The notes beneath the pieces are model-generated. The model searched no databases and was not told where the DNA came from. It saw nothing but the letters and a program-made list of their open reading frames with translations. The position numbers and the translations under genes are program-made. DNA of 64,000 nt from Pseudoduganella guangdongensis (GTDB lineage Bacteria; Pseudomonadota; Gammaproteobacteria; Burkholderiales; Burkholderiaceae_D), in NCBI RefSeq assembly GCF_009857475.1, contig NZ_WWCJ01000008.1:186001-250000 (forward strand). The letters run 5' to 3'. Shown in pieces: positions 16,680 through 25,520 of the stretch (position 1 is its first letter; every line of letters starts with the position of its first letter).

Positions 16680-17876
16680 ATGACGGACGTTCGCAAGTTG
16701 CGTATCCTGATCGTCGACGACCAGAGCGCCCAGACCGGCGCGCTGTGCGACGTGCTGCGTCAGTACAATTACGAGGCGGAGGGATGCGTCAGTGCCGAGG
16801 CGGCGCAGCAGCGCCTGCAAACCCACAGCTATGACTTGATGCTGTCCGACCTGAACATGCCGGGGCTGGACGGTATCAGCCTGGTGAAGGCGGCGCTGCA
16901 GCGCGACCCCGACCTGGCGTGCATCATCATGACGGGCGAGGGCAGTATTGCCTCCGCCGTGCGCGCCATGCAGGCCGGCGCCCTGGATTACATCGTCAAA
17001 CCCTTCAAGGCTTCGTCGCTGCTGCCGGTGCTGGCGCGCGCCCAGTCCACTCGGGCGCTGCGCATCGCCAACGCGGAACTGGAACGCCAGCTGCGCCTGA
17101 ACGTGATCGAGCTGGCGGAGGCCAACTACCGGCTGGAGCAGGCGCGCACCGCCGCCGAGCAGGCCAGCACGGAGAAGTCGCGCTTCCTCTCGAACATGAG
17201 CCATGAGCTGCGCACGCCGCTGAACGGCATCCTCGGTTTCGCGCAAATCCTGGCGGCCGACAAGCTGCCGGCCACGCAACTGGAGAAGCAGCGCTTTGCG
17301 CGCAATATCGTGCAGTCGGGCCAGCACCTGCTCAAGCTGGTCAACGAGATCCTCGACCTGGCGCGCATCGAAGCGGGCAAGGTGCCGCTGGCGCTGGAGG
17401 CGGTGGACCTGCCCGCCGTGCTGCAGGAGTGCCGCATGATGGTCACGCCGCTGGCGGCCAAGCACGATATCAGCCTGGGTTTCGGCGCGGTGCCGCAGCT
17501 GCGACTGCGCGCCGACCGCACGCGCCTGGTGCAGGTGCTGATCAATCTCTTATCCAACGCCATCAAGTACAACCGCGAGCAGGGCAAGGTTGCGGTGGCC
17601 TGCAGCGAAAAGGAGGGCAAGCGCTTGCGTATCTCTGTCACCGACACCGGGCCGGGGCTGGAACCGGACCAGGTGCAGCATATTTTCCAGCCTTTCAACC
17701 GCCTGGGGCGCGACGAGGAAGTGGAGGGCAGCGGGCTGGGCCTGGCCCTGACGCGGCGTGTGGTGGAAGCCATGCAGGGCGATATCGGCGTTGACAGCAA
17801 GCCGGGCCAGGGCAGCACCTTCTGGGTTGAGCTGCCGCTGGCGCAAGAGACTTCGCAACAGGTGCAGCATGCGTAG
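16680..17876 (+). CDS. Cytosolic hybrid response regulator-histidine kinase
   Basis: 398 residues, no membrane segment. A receiver domain comes first (IVDDQ at 11-15, phospho-acceptor D57 in LMLSDLNMPG), then a coiled-coil linker and a HisKA domain with H175 in FLSNMSHELRTPLNG, then an HATPase domain with NLLSNAIKYN and GSGLGLALTRR. This REC-kinase order suggests that another kinase phosphorylates it and that it relays or tunes the signal. GAGG lies six bases before the ATG. Its end overlaps the substrate-binding protein gene by 8 bp, tying it to that protein and the kinase beyond. Confidence 0.9.
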   Translation: MTDVRKLRILIVDDQSAQTGALCDVLRQYNYEAEGCVSAEAAQQRLQTHSYDLMLSDLNMPGLDGISLVKAALQRDPDLACIIMTGEGSIASAVRAMQAGALDYIVKPFKASSLLPVLARAQSTRALRIANAELERQLRLNVIELAEANYRLEQARTAAEQASTEKSRFLSNMSHELRTPLNGILGFAQILAADKLPATQLEKQRFARNIVQSGQHLLKLVNEILDLARIEAGKVPLALEAVDLPAVLQECRMMVTPLAAKHDISLGFGAVPQLRLRADRTRLVQVLINLLSNAIKYNREQGKVAVACSEKEGKRLRISVTDTGPGLEPDQVQHIFQPFNRLGRDEEVEGSGLGLALTRRVVEAMQGDIGVDSKPGQGSTFWVELPLAQETSQQVQHA

Positions 17877-18876
17877 CCGCACCATGCAGGTGCTGGCCGT
17901 GTTGTTCCTGCTGCTGGCGCTGGGCGTGGCCTGGCTGTGGCAGCAGCGCAGCCTGCCCGCTTTCGCGCCGAAGAAGCTGGTGATCGCGGCCAATACGGAG
18001 TACGTGGGCGCGTGCGCCGTGGTGGCGGCGCAGGCACGCGGCTTCTTCGCGGCGCAGGGCCTGCAGGTGCAGGTACTGCCGTTTTCGAGCGGTAAGGCGT
18101 CGCTGCAGGCGGTCCTGGATGGCAAGGCCGACGTGGCGACGGTGGCGGATATCCCCATCGTGTACGCGGCGATGGACGGCTTGCCGGTCAAGGTGCTGGC
18201 AACCCTGTTCCGCTCCGGCACGGACCACGGCATTGTCGGCCGCCGCGACCACGGGGTGGTGACGCCGGCCAGCCTGAAAGGCAAGCGTATCGGCATGACG
18301 CAAGGCACCTCAAGCCACTTCACGCTCGACGTGTTCCTGAATTGGCAGCGCATGGAGGGGCGCGACGTTACCATGGTCAATTACAAACCTGAGGAGCTGG
18401 GGCCGGCCTTGCAGCGCGGCGATGTCGATGCGATTTCGGGCTGGGAGCCCTTCCTCGGCGCGACGCGCAAGCAGCTGGGCGATGCGGCGGTCAGCTTCTC
18501 GGGAGAACAGGCGTATGAGAGCATCTATAACCTGGTGGCGCTGCGGCGCTACACCACGGAGAACCCGGCCGTGGTCCGGCGCGTGCTGCAGGCGCTGAGC
18601 GATGCCTCCTTGTACTGCGAGCGTTCGCCGCAAGAGGTGCATGGCATCCTGCCGGCCATTGCGCGCCTGGACCGGGCAGAGGTGCTGGCGGCGTGGCCGG
18701 CCTACCACTTCGGCCTGGAGCTGGACCAGTCGCTGCTGCTGGCGCTGGAGGACCGCGCGCGCTGGGCCATCCGCAACCGACTGGCCGGTTCGCGCGAGAT
18801 GCCCAATTTTCTCGACAATATGTACCTGGACGGGTTGCTCCAGGTGCGCCCGGCAGCCGTCACGGTGATCCATTAG
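17869..18876 (+). CDS. NMT1/SsuA-like substrate-binding protein, probably membrane-anchored
   Basis: 335 residues from the ATG at 17869. Residues 6-22 are hydrophobic with no clear signal-peptidase site, so the protein may stay anchored. The rest is a type II periplasmic binding fold: LVIAANTEYVGA, GKADVATVADIPIVYA, LKGKRIGMTQGTSSH, GDVDAISGWEPF. This pattern is that of NitT/TauT-type binding proteins, which bind small organic anions. No permease or ATPase gene is nearby; instead it lies between two kinase genes with an 8-bp overlap and a 6-bp gap. A sensing role is therefore more likely than transport. Confidence 0.85.
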   Translation: MRSRTMQVLAVLFLLLALGVAWLWQQRSLPAFAPKKLVIAANTEYVGACAVVAAQARGFFAAQGLQVQVLPFSSGKASLQAVLDGKADVATVADIPIVYAAMDGLPVKVLATLFRSGTDHGIVGRRDHGVVTPASLKGKRIGMTQGTSSHFTLDVFLNWQRMEGRDVTMVNYKPEELGPALQRGDVDAISGWEPFLGATRKQLGDAAVSFSGEQAYESIYNLVALRRYTTENPAVVRRVLQALSDASLYCERSPQEVHGILPAIARLDRAEVLAAWPAYHFGLELDQSLLLALEDRARWAIRNRLAGSREMPNFLDNMYLDGLLQVRPAAVTVIH

Positions 18877-18882
18877 CCGCCT

Positions 18883-21411
18883 ATGAAAATCATCACCCGC
18901 CTTAAGTGGGCCCAGTGGCTTTGCCTGGCCGGCGTGGCGATTGCCGTGCTGCTGATGCTGGGCGCCACGCGCCAGGTGCGGCAGGAGCTGCTGCGCAACG
19001 AGCGCGCCGGCGCCATCGCTTCCGGCGTGGTGTCGCTGCGCTACCTGTCGCTGGAGTTTGCGCAAACCCAGGAGCGGCGCGCCCACGTGCAGTGGCAGTT
19101 GCGCAAGGAGTCGCTGCAAGGCCTGATACTGCGGGGCGACCTGTTCCGCGACCGCGAGGAGGAGCGCCTGCTGCAGGACTTGCAGCGCAGCCTGCCGCTG
19201 CTGGCGCGCCATTTTTCCGAGCTGGTGCTGGTGCGGCAGGAGTTGCGCGGCGATCCGGAGAAGGCGGAAGTGCTGCGCCAGCTGGAGGCGCGCCTGTTCG
19301 GCCAGCTGATGTCGCGCACGCAGGTGATGATCAGCGATGCCGACGAGTTGGCGCGGCGCAGCCGGCAGGGCGTGCTGGAGGCGCAGCAGGATGCGTCGAT
19401 TGTGGCGGCCGGCCTGGGCCTGATGCTGGCGCTGACGGTGCTGGGCGCGCTGGCCATGACGATCCGCAGCGTGGCCCATCCGCTGGAGCGCTTGCGGCAC
19501 GGGGCCGAGCAGGTGGGGGCCGGCAAGCTGGATTTCCGCATGAACTGGAAGGCGGTGGACGAGGTGGGCGACCTGGCGCGCGCCTTCGACACCATGACCG
19601 AGCGCCTGCGCACCACCACCGTCTCGCGCGATGAACTGGTGCACGCCAACGCGGCCCTGCACGACGAAATGGAGGTGCGCCAGGCGGCCGAGCTGAAAGT
19701 GCAGGCGCAGCTGGCCCGTCTCAGCCTGCTGCACCAGATGACGCGCGCGATCGGCGAGCGGCAGGACTTGCGCAGCATCCTGCAGGTCCTGGTGCGCAAC
19801 CTGGAAGACCAGCTGCCGGTGGACTTTGCCTGCGTCTTCCTGCTGCAGGACGGCGTGCTGGAAGCGAGCTGCGTCGGCATGGGCAACGCCTTGCTGCCGG
19901 GCGACGCGGCGCTGAAGGAGGGCGCCCAGATTTCCATCGACAACAACGGCCTGTCGCGCTGCGTGAAAGGGCAATTGGTGTATGAGCCGGACATCAGCGG
20001 CTCCGCCTTTCCCTTCCCGCAGCGCATGGCGCGCGGCGGGCTGTCGTCCCTGGTGCTGGCGCCGCTGCAGGCGGAAAGCGTGGTGTTCGGGGTGCTGGCG
20101 GTGGCGCGCGTGGCGCCCAACGCCTTCGCCAGCGGCGAGTGCGAATTCCTGCGCCAATTGAGCGAGCACGCGGCGCTGGCGGCGCGCCAGGCGCAGTTGT
20201 ACGGTGCGCTGCAGCAGGCCTACCACACGCTGCATGCCACGCAGCAGACGGTGACGCGCGAGGAGCGCTTGCGCGCGCTGGGCCAGATGGCCAGCGGCAT
20301 CGCGCACGATATCAACAACGCCATTTCGCCGGTGGCGCTGTACACCGAAGCCTTGCTGGAAACGGAAACCGGCCTGAGCGCCGCCGGCCGCAACAACCTG
20401 CAGGTGATTGCGCGCGCTATCGACGACGTGGCGGCCACCGTGGCGCGCATGCGTGAGCTCTATCGCCGGCGCGAGCCGCAGGTGGAGCTGGGCGTCGTGA
20501 GCCTGAATGTGCTGGCGCAACAGGTGGCCGACCTGACGCGTGCGCGCTGGAGCGACATGCCGCAACAGCGCGGTGTTTTCATCAATATGAAGCTGGAGCT
20601 GGCGCCTGGCCTGCCCGCCGTCATGGGGGCGGACAGCGAGATCCGCGAGGCGCTCACCAACCTGGTGTTCAACGCGGTGGACGCCATGCCGGAGGGCGGC
20701 ACCCTGACCCTGCGCACGCGCAGCAGCGGCGAACATGTGCTGGTGGAGGTCGCCGACAGCGGCATCGGTATGGACGAGGCGACGCGCCGCCACTGCCTTG
20801 ATCCCTTCTTCACCACCAAGGGGGAGCGCGGCAGCGGCCTGGGGCTGGCCACCGTCAATTCCATGGCCGAGCGTCACAGCGCGGTGGTGCAGGTGGAGTC
20901 GGCGCTGGGCGTGGGCACCACGGTCTCGCTGGCCTTCCCGCTGCTGCAGGCGCATCCCGTCATGCCGCCGCTGGAAACGCCGGCGGGCAGCGTGCCGATC
21001 GCCGAGTCCATGCGCTTGCTGGTGATCGACGACGATCCGGCGGTGCTGGCCTCCATGCGCGCCATCCTGCAGCGCGACGGGCACGACGTGGTGGCGGTCG
21101 ACGGCGGCGCGGCGGGCATCGAGCAATTCCGCCTGGCGCAGGCGGCAAGCCGGCCGTTCGACGTGGTGTTCAGCGACCTTGGCATGCCGCATGTGGATGG
21201 ACGCAAGGTGGCGGCCAGCATCAAGGAAATGTCGCCGGCCACGCCGGTGATCCTGGTGACGGGGTGGGGCCAGCGCCTGATTCCCGAGGGCGACGTGGAC
21301 GCCAAACCAGCCAGCGTGGACGAGGTGCTGAGCAAGCCGCCGCGCGTGCGCGAACTGCGCGAGGTCCTGCTGAAAGTGCACAAGGTCGGGTATAGTCCCG
21401 TGCATGACTGA
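18883..21411 (+). CDS. Hybrid membrane sensor kinase (HAMP-GAF-HisKA-HATPase-REC)
   Basis: 842 residues. TM1 is at about 11-29 and TM2 at about 172-192, with a helical periplasmic region of about 140 residues between them. A HAMP domain, a coiled-coil and a GAF domain (about 290-430) follow. The kinase core has H475 in ASGIAHDINNAISP, the N box EALTNLVFNAVDAMP and GSGLGLATVNS. A C-terminal receiver starts at RLLVIDDDP with the acceptor Asp in VVFSDLGMPH. The periplasmic domain could contact the neighbouring binding protein. The stop overlaps the sigma-factor gene by 8 bp. Confidence 0.9.
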   Translation: MKIITRLKWAQWLCLAGVAIAVLLMLGATRQVRQELLRNERAGAIASGVVSLRYLSLEFAQTQERRAHVQWQLRKESLQGLILRGDLFRDREEERLLQDLQRSLPLLARHFSELVLVRQELRGDPEKAEVLRQLEARLFGQLMSRTQVMISDADELARRSRQGVLEAQQDASIVAAGLGLMLALTVLGALAMTIRSVAHPLERLRHGAEQVGAGKLDFRMNWKAVDEVGDLARAFDTMTERLRTTTVSRDELVHANAALHDEMEVRQAAELKVQAQLARLSLLHQMTRAIGERQDLRSILQVLVRNLEDQLPVDFACVFLLQDGVLEASCVGMGNALLPGDAALKEGAQISIDNNGLSRCVKGQLVYEPDISGSAFPFPQRMARGGLSSLVLAPLQAESVVFGVLAVARVAPNAFASGECEFLRQLSEHAALAARQAQLYGALQQAYHTLHATQQTVTREERLRALGQMASGIAHDINNAISPVALYTEALLETETGLSAAGRNNLQVIARAIDDVAATVARMRELYRRREPQVELGVVSLNVLAQQVADLTRARWSDMPQQRGVFINMKLELAPGLPAVMGADSEIREALTNLVFNAVDAMPEGGTLTLRTRSSGEHVLVEVADSGIGMDEATRRHCLDPFFTTKGERGSGLGLATVNSMAERHSAVVQVESALGVGTTVSLAFPLLQAHPVMPPLETPAGSVPIAESMRLLVIDDDPAVLASMRAILQRDGHDVVAVDGGAAGIEQFRLAQAASRPFDVVFSDLGMPHVDGRKVAASIKEMSPATPVILVTGWGQRLIPEGDVDAKPASVDEVLSKPPRVRELREVLLKVHKVGYSPVHD

Positions 21412-22261
21412 CGAAATCACTTTCGCCGCGCACCGCGCGCGGCTGTTCGCCATCGCCTACCGCATGCTCGGCATCCGCGCCGATGCCGAGGACGTGGTGC
21501 AGGATGCCTGGCTGCGCTGGCAGGGCGCCGACACGCGCGGCGTGCAATCGGCCGAAGCCTGGCTGGTGACGGTGGTGACCCGCCTCGCCATCGACCGCCT
21601 GCGCGCCGCCATCGCCGAGCGCGCAGCGTATGAGGGATTGTGGCTGCCCGAACCCTTGGTGGCCATCGACGAGGAAACGCCGGAAACGCAGGCCGAACGC
21701 GCCAGCGACCTGTCCCTGGCCTATATGTGGATGCTGGAACGCCTTGGCCCGGAGGAGCGCGCCGCCTTCCTGCTGCGCCAGGTGTTCGATTACGACTACG
21801 CGGAAGTGGCGCAGCAGCTGGGCAAGTCGGAAGCCGCCTGCCGCCAGTTGGTGAGCCGGGCCGGCGAGCGCGTGCAGCAGCCGCAATCGCGTTTCGAGGT
21901 GGCGCCGGATGCCCACCGCCAGCTGCTGCAGCGTTTTGTGGAGGCTGCCGCCACCGGCCAGAAAGCCGCCGTGCGCGCCTTGCTGGCGGAAGACCTGGAG
22001 CTGGTGGGCGATGGCGGCGGCAAGGTCAAATCCTTCGGCATCGTCATTACCGATCCGGACAAGATCGCCGCCCTGTATGCCGGCATGCACAAACTGGGGG
22101 CCATCGAATACCGTCCGGCCCTGGTCAATGGCGAGCCGGGCTTGCTGCGCTTTGTCGACGGCCAACTGGAGTCGGCGCAGGGCTTCCTGAGCGACGGCCA
22201 GCGCATTACCGGCATTTATGTGGTGCGTAATCCCGATAAGCTGGCAGGGGTATTGCACTAA
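21404..22261 (+). CDS. ECF41-type sigma factor (SigJ-like) with SnoaL-like C-terminus
   Basis: 285 residues. Sigma region 2 (FAIAYRMLGIRADAEDVVQD) and region 4 (LGPEERAAFLLRQVF, YAEVAQQLGKSEAACRQLVSR) are followed by a SnoaL-like C-terminal domain of about 100 residues. The family marks of ECF41 are present: WLPEP in the linker, DGGGK in the extension and NGEPG near the end. In this group the extension acts as a built-in regulator instead of a separate anti-sigma factor. The gene overlaps the hybrid kinase gene by 8 bp, and an AhpD-like gene follows behind a matching promoter. Confidence 0.93.
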   Translation: MTDEITFAAHRARLFAIAYRMLGIRADAEDVVQDAWLRWQGADTRGVQSAEAWLVTVVTRLAIDRLRAAIAERAAYEGLWLPEPLVAIDEETPETQAERASDLSLAYMWMLERLGPEERAAFLLRQVFDYDYAEVAQQLGKSEAACRQLVSRAGERVQQPQSRFEVAPDAHRQLLQRFVEAAATGQKAAVRALLAEDLELVGDGGGKVKSFGIVITDPDKIAALYAGMHKLGAIEYRPALVNGEPGLLRFVDGQLESAQGFLSDGQRITGIYVVRNPDKLAGVLH

Positions 22262-22263
22262 GC

Positions 22264-22290
22264 TGTCACAAACGGCGGGGCTGCTCCGTC
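22264..22290 (+). promoter_or_regulatory. ECF41-type promoter of the AhpD-like gene
   Basis: TGTCACA (22264-22270), 16 bp, then CGTC (22287-22290). This is the bipartite motif I know as the target of ECF41 sigma factors. It starts three bases after the sigma-factor stop and lies 57 bp before the AhpD-like start, implying that the sigma factor directly controls its neighbour. Confidence 0.8.
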
Positions 22291-22346
22291 TAATGGATAA
22301 GAAGGCCGCGCGGTGCGGTCTTCACCATAGACTGAAAGGACTTGCC

Positions 22347-22790
22347 ATGAGCACCCTGCGTTACAACTTCTACAAACTTTCCCCGCAATCGTTCCAGAAG
22401 CTGCTGGCCCTGTCGGAAGGCCTGAACCGCGAGCTGTTGGGGCGCAAGCTGGTGGACCTGCTGCTGTTGCGCGTATCGCAGATCAACGGCTGCGGCTTCT
22501 GCATCGACATGCATTACCAGGACCTGCTCAAGATCGACGTCGACCCGCGCCACGTGAACGCGGTGGCCGGCTGGCGCGAGGCGCCGTTCTTCTCCGAACG
22601 CGAACGCGCCGCCCTGGAGTGGGCGGAGCTGATCAACGCCATTCCCGTGCGCGACCCCGACGACGCGGCTCTTGCCCGCCTGCAGCAGCACTTCTCCGAT
22701 GAAGAGATTTCAGAGCTGGGCTTTGTGGTGGCGGTCATCCGTTCCTGGAATATGCTGAACGTGGCCTCGCGCAACCCTATCCCGCGCTAA
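22347..22790 (+). CDS. AhpD-like / carboxymuconolactone decarboxylase family protein
   Basis: 147 residues from the ATG at 22347, preceded by AAGGA. The active-site pattern NGCGFCIDMH gives C49, C52 and H56, the CxxC...H arrangement of AhpD-type alkylhydroperoxidases. Such proteins reduce peroxides or act in related redox chemistry in the cytosol. ECF41 sigma factors are usually encoded beside genes of exactly this class, which supports both calls. The next gene converges on it from the other strand with a 3-bp gap. Confidence 0.92.
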   Translation: MSTLRYNFYKLSPQSFQKLLALSEGLNRELLGRKLVDLLLLRVSQINGCGFCIDMHYQDLLKIDVDPRHVNAVAGWREAPFFSERERAALEWAELINAIPVRDPDDAALARLQQHFSDEEISELGFVVAVIRSWNMLNVASRNPIPR

Positions 22791-22793
22791 ACC

Positions 22794-23390
22794 TCATGCG
22801 CCGGGCGCGCGCCGCCGGCGCAGCAGGAGCAGGGGCAGGCCGGCCAGCAGCAGCACGGCTTGCCTCGGCTCGGGCACCGGCGCCAGGAAGCCGCGGATTT
22901 CCCCGCCCGGGTACTCGCTCGAATGGAGGTTGAAGTAGGACGTGCCGGCGCCCATTGCCGCCAGCAGGGCCGCTTCCGCGCCGGCCGTGGTGCCGCCATT
23001 GTTGTTGATGAAGCTCGCGTTCCAGAACGAGGCCAGCGAGGTATCGAACACGGCGGAATAATTGCCGTCGGTGACGCTGGCCGGGAAGCCGGTGAAGGTA
23101 GGCAGCATCGTTGCCACGCCTGCCGTGCCGGCGCCCGGGCTGGCCGTGCAGCAGTGGATGTGGGCAGCCGCGCTATTGCCCTGCAGCCCGCTGAAGCTGG
23201 TGGCGATGCTGAAGTAGTGGGTGGCGATATCGAAGACGACAGTCACGCTGCCGGTGGCAGGCGAAGCGTTGGGCGGGGCTTCCGCTGCACCGCTCAGGTT
23301 GGCGGTGAAGGTGACGGGATCGGCCTGCGCGGCTGCGCAGCCGAACAACAGGGCGGCCGCAAGCAGCCCCTCGCTCAGGTGGTTTTTCAT
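22794..23390 (-). CDS. CHRD-domain protein with PEP-CTERM sorting signal
   Basis: 198 residues. A signal peptide (about 1-23, ending AAAQA) is followed by a CHRD domain: VTFTANLSGAAEAPP, AAHIHCCTASPG, and YFNLHSSEYPGGEIRG. The C-terminus has the PEP-CTERM form: VPEPRQ, a hydrophobic segment and RRRR. The protein is exported and expected to be processed by an exosortase system encoded elsewhere. The CHRD fold has no known enzymatic role in bacteria. AGGAGC lies upstream of the ATG. Confidence 0.9.
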   Translation of the reverse strand: MKNHLSEGLLAAALLFGCAAAQADPVTFTANLSGAAEAPPNASPATGSVTVVFDIATHYFSIATSFSGLQGNSAAAHIHCCTASPGAGTAGVATMLPTFTGFPASVTDGNYSAVFDTSLASFWNASFINNNGGTTAGAEAALLAAMGAGTSYFNLHSSEYPGGEIRGFLAPVPEPRQAVLLLAGLPLLLLRRRRAPGA

Positions 23391-23426
23391 AGTGGCTCCT
23401 GGTAGTCCAGCGAGCCCATTGTCCGC

Positions 23427-23981
23427 TTAACGCGCGCTGGTGCGGCGCACGAATCCGAGCAGCAACTTCTCGCCTTCCGGCCACGGGCCGTAGCCCGCGT
23501 CGCCATTGATATGGCCGGCAGCGCCGATCACATGCAGCTCGCTGCCCCAGGCTTGCGCAAACTGGCGCGCGCGGGCCGCGCTCACATAGATATCGTTGCT
23601 GCTGGCCACCACGAGGGACGGGAAGGGCAGGCGCGCCAATTGCATCGGCTGGAAGCCGGTGGTGCAATCGGGGTAGGAGGGTGCATCGACATCGCTGGGC
23701 GCTACCAGAAAGGCGCCGGCAATACGCTGCGCGCCTTGCGGCGTCTGCGCATGCTTGGCCGCCCACCAGGTCACCAGGGTGCAGGACAGGCTATGCGCGG
23801 CCAGCACCGGCGGATGTTCGCAGGCCGCGATGGCGGCATCGAGCTCGCGCACCCATTCCTCGCGGTCGGGCGTTTCCCAATCGCGGTGCGGGGCGCGTTG
23901 CCAGCCGTGCTTTTGTTCCCAGTGGGTCTGCCAGTGCTGCGGGCCGGAATTCCACAGGCCGGCCAGGGTCAGGACGCTCAT
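23427..23981 (-). CDS. RBBP9/YdeN-type alpha/beta hydrolase
   Basis: 184 residues from the ATG at 23981, which forms a 4-bp overlap with the RNase T2 stop. The RBBP9-family marks are visible: LWNSGPQHWQTHWE at the start, nucleophile Ser in LAAHSLSC, Asp in VVASSNDIYVS and His in IGAAGHINGDAGYG. These proteins are small serine hydrolases with poorly defined substrates. Its place as last gene of a kynU-kynA-RNase T2 operon is unusual. An esterase or amidase role in that pathway is possible but unproven. Confidence 0.88.
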   Translation of the reverse strand: MSVLTLAGLWNSGPQHWQTHWEQKHGWQRAPHRDWETPDREEWVRELDAAIAACEHPPVLAAHSLSCTLVTWWAAKHAQTPQGAQRIAGAFLVAPSDVDAPSYPDCTTGFQPMQLARLPFPSLVVASSNDIYVSAARARQFAQAWGSELHVIGAAGHINGDAGYGPWPEGEKLLLGFVRRTSAR

Positions 23982-24676
23982 TTCACATTCTTCATGAGGA
24001 AGGTGGATTGGCCGCAGCTTTTTTGCGAATAGGCGATCGCTTCGGTCGAGCAGCTGCGCGACTTGCCGTCCTTGGCATAGCAGACGCGCGCTTCCCGCAG
24101 GAAGCGGCCGCCGGAGCCGCACACCGGCAGCACCGAGTCTTTCGCCAGCCAGGGATTGGCCTTATGGAACTCCGCCTCGAACTGGCCGGGCGAGACGCGC
24201 ACCGGCTGTTGCGGGCGGGCGAAGGCGGCCGGGATCTTCAGGCCATCCTTCAGCTTCGCGCTCAGCGCCAGGTAATCTTGGGGCGCCAGGCCGGAGCAGG
24301 TGCCGTGCTTGTTCCACTCGTGATGGAGCAGCTTTGGCGCCGGATAAATACTTTCATACTTGTCGCGCAGCGCAGCCGGCATCGGCACGCGGCCGCAACT
24401 GGCCGGATAGCCGCGCTCATGCTGCGGCCACAGCCCGTGCAGCACGAAGCCGAGCTGGCGCCCGGTAGCGCACTGCACCTGGTCGCTGCCGCCGCGCCCG
24501 GCGCAATACTCCGGCGACCAGGACAGCGACAGCACGTAGTAATCAAACACGCCAGGCTGGTCGCCAGCGCGCGCCTGCGCCGGGGAGGCGCCGAAAACGG
24601 TGGCGGCGGCAAGCCAGGCCAAGGCCAGCGCGCCCCGTTTGGTGGGCAAGGATCGGGTCGTTGCGGTGGCGGTCAT
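23978..24676 (-). CDS. Ribonuclease T2 family protein (RNase I-like)
   Basis: 232 residues with a signal peptide (about 1-37). Both conserved active-site segments are present: FVLHGLWPQ with H80 and [10 protein letters not shown] (118-127) with H119, E120, K123 and H124. Several cysteines fit the usual disulfides. The enzyme is predicted to be periplasmic and to cut RNA without base specificity. The start overlaps the kynA stop by 4 bp (ATGA) and the stop overlaps the hydrolase gene, so it is cotranscribed with tryptophan catabolism genes. Confidence 0.93.
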   Translation of the reverse strand: MTATATTRSLPTKRGALALAWLAAATVFGASPAQARAGDQPGVFDYYVLSLSWSPEYCAGRGGSDQVQCATGRQLGFVLHGLWPQHERGYPASCGRVPMPAALRDKYESIYPAPKLLHHEWNKHGTCSGLAPQDYLALSAKLKDGLKIPAAFARPQQPVRVSPGQFEAEFHKANPWLAKDSVLPVCGSGGRFLREARVCYAKDGKSRSCSTEAIAYSQKSCGQSTFLMKNVK

Positions 24677-25515
24677 AGGGCGGTCCGGAGGGCGAAGAGT
24701 TCGGGAAAGAGGACGACGTCGAGCATTTTGCGCAGGTAGGAGACGCCGGCGGTGCCGCCGGTGCCGGTCTTGAAGCCGATCACGCGTTCGACCGTGGTGA
24801 CGTGGCGGAAGCGCCAGAAGCGGAACGCGGTTTCCATGTCGACCAGCTTTTCGGCCAGCTCATACAGTGCCCAATAGCGCGTGGTGTCGCGGTACACCTC
24901 GAGCCAGGCGTTCTTGACCGATTCGTTGGCGACGGTGGGTTGGGTCCAGTCGCCGTCCAGGCGTTCGGGGTCGATGTGCAGGCCGTTGCGCGCCAGCAGG
25001 CGGATCGCTTCGTCATACAGGGATGGCGAGCGCAGCGCCGTATCGAGGCGCGCGTGCGATTCCGGCGCTTGCTGGTGCACGGCCAGCATATTGGCGTTCT
25101 TGTTGCCGAGGATGAACTCGATCTCGCGGTACTGGTGCGACTGGAAGCCGGAGGACGAGGCCAGGTAGGGGCGGATGGCGGTGTATTCGGGCGGCGTCAT
25201 GGTGGCCAGCACGTCCCAGGCGTGCACCAGCTGGTCCATGATGCGGGCCACGCGCGCCAGCATCTTGAAGGCGGGCGGCAGGTCGTTGCCGCGGATATGC
25301 TCGCACACGGCGTGCAGCTCGTGCAGCATGAGCTTCATCCACAGTTCGCTGGTCTGGTGCTGCACGATGAACAGCATTTCATTGTGGTTGGGCGAGAGCG
25401 GGTGCTGGGCGCTGAGGATTTTCTCCAGCCCCAGGTAGTCGCCGTAGCTCATGGACTTGGAGAAGTCCATCTGTGCGCCATGCCATTCGGCGCCGGGTTT
25501 CTTTTGTTCGGTCAT
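24673..25515 (-). CDS. kynA: Tryptophan 2,3-dioxygenase
   Basis: 280 residues from the ATG at 25515. The family segments [42 protein letters not shown] and [13 protein letters not shown] are all present; the last is the conserved substrate and haem pocket region. It opens the indole ring of L-tryptophan to N-formylkynurenine. It lies 5 bp after kynU and overlaps the RNase T2 gene by 4 bp. The same frame is open upstream, but that part is inside kynU. Confidence 0.97.
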   Translation of the reverse strand: MTEQKKPGAEWHGAQMDFSKSMSYGDYLGLEKILSAQHPLSPNHNEMLFIVQHQTSELWMKLMLHELHAVCEHIRGNDLPPAFKMLARVARIMDQLVHAWDVLATMTPPEYTAIRPYLASSSGFQSHQYREIEFILGNKNANMLAVHQQAPESHARLDTALRSPSLYDEAIRLLARNGLHIDPERLDGDWTQPTVANESVKNAWLEVYRDTTRYWALYELAEKLVDMETAFRFWRFRHVTTVERVIGFKTGTGGTAGVSYLRKMLDVVLFPELFALRTAL

Positions 25516-25520
25516 GGTAT

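Noticed and set aside
18310-21453. A 1047-codon open frame on the minus strand
   Set aside because: Antisense to the binding-protein and hybrid kinase genes; His/Gln/Arg-rich composition without any domain.
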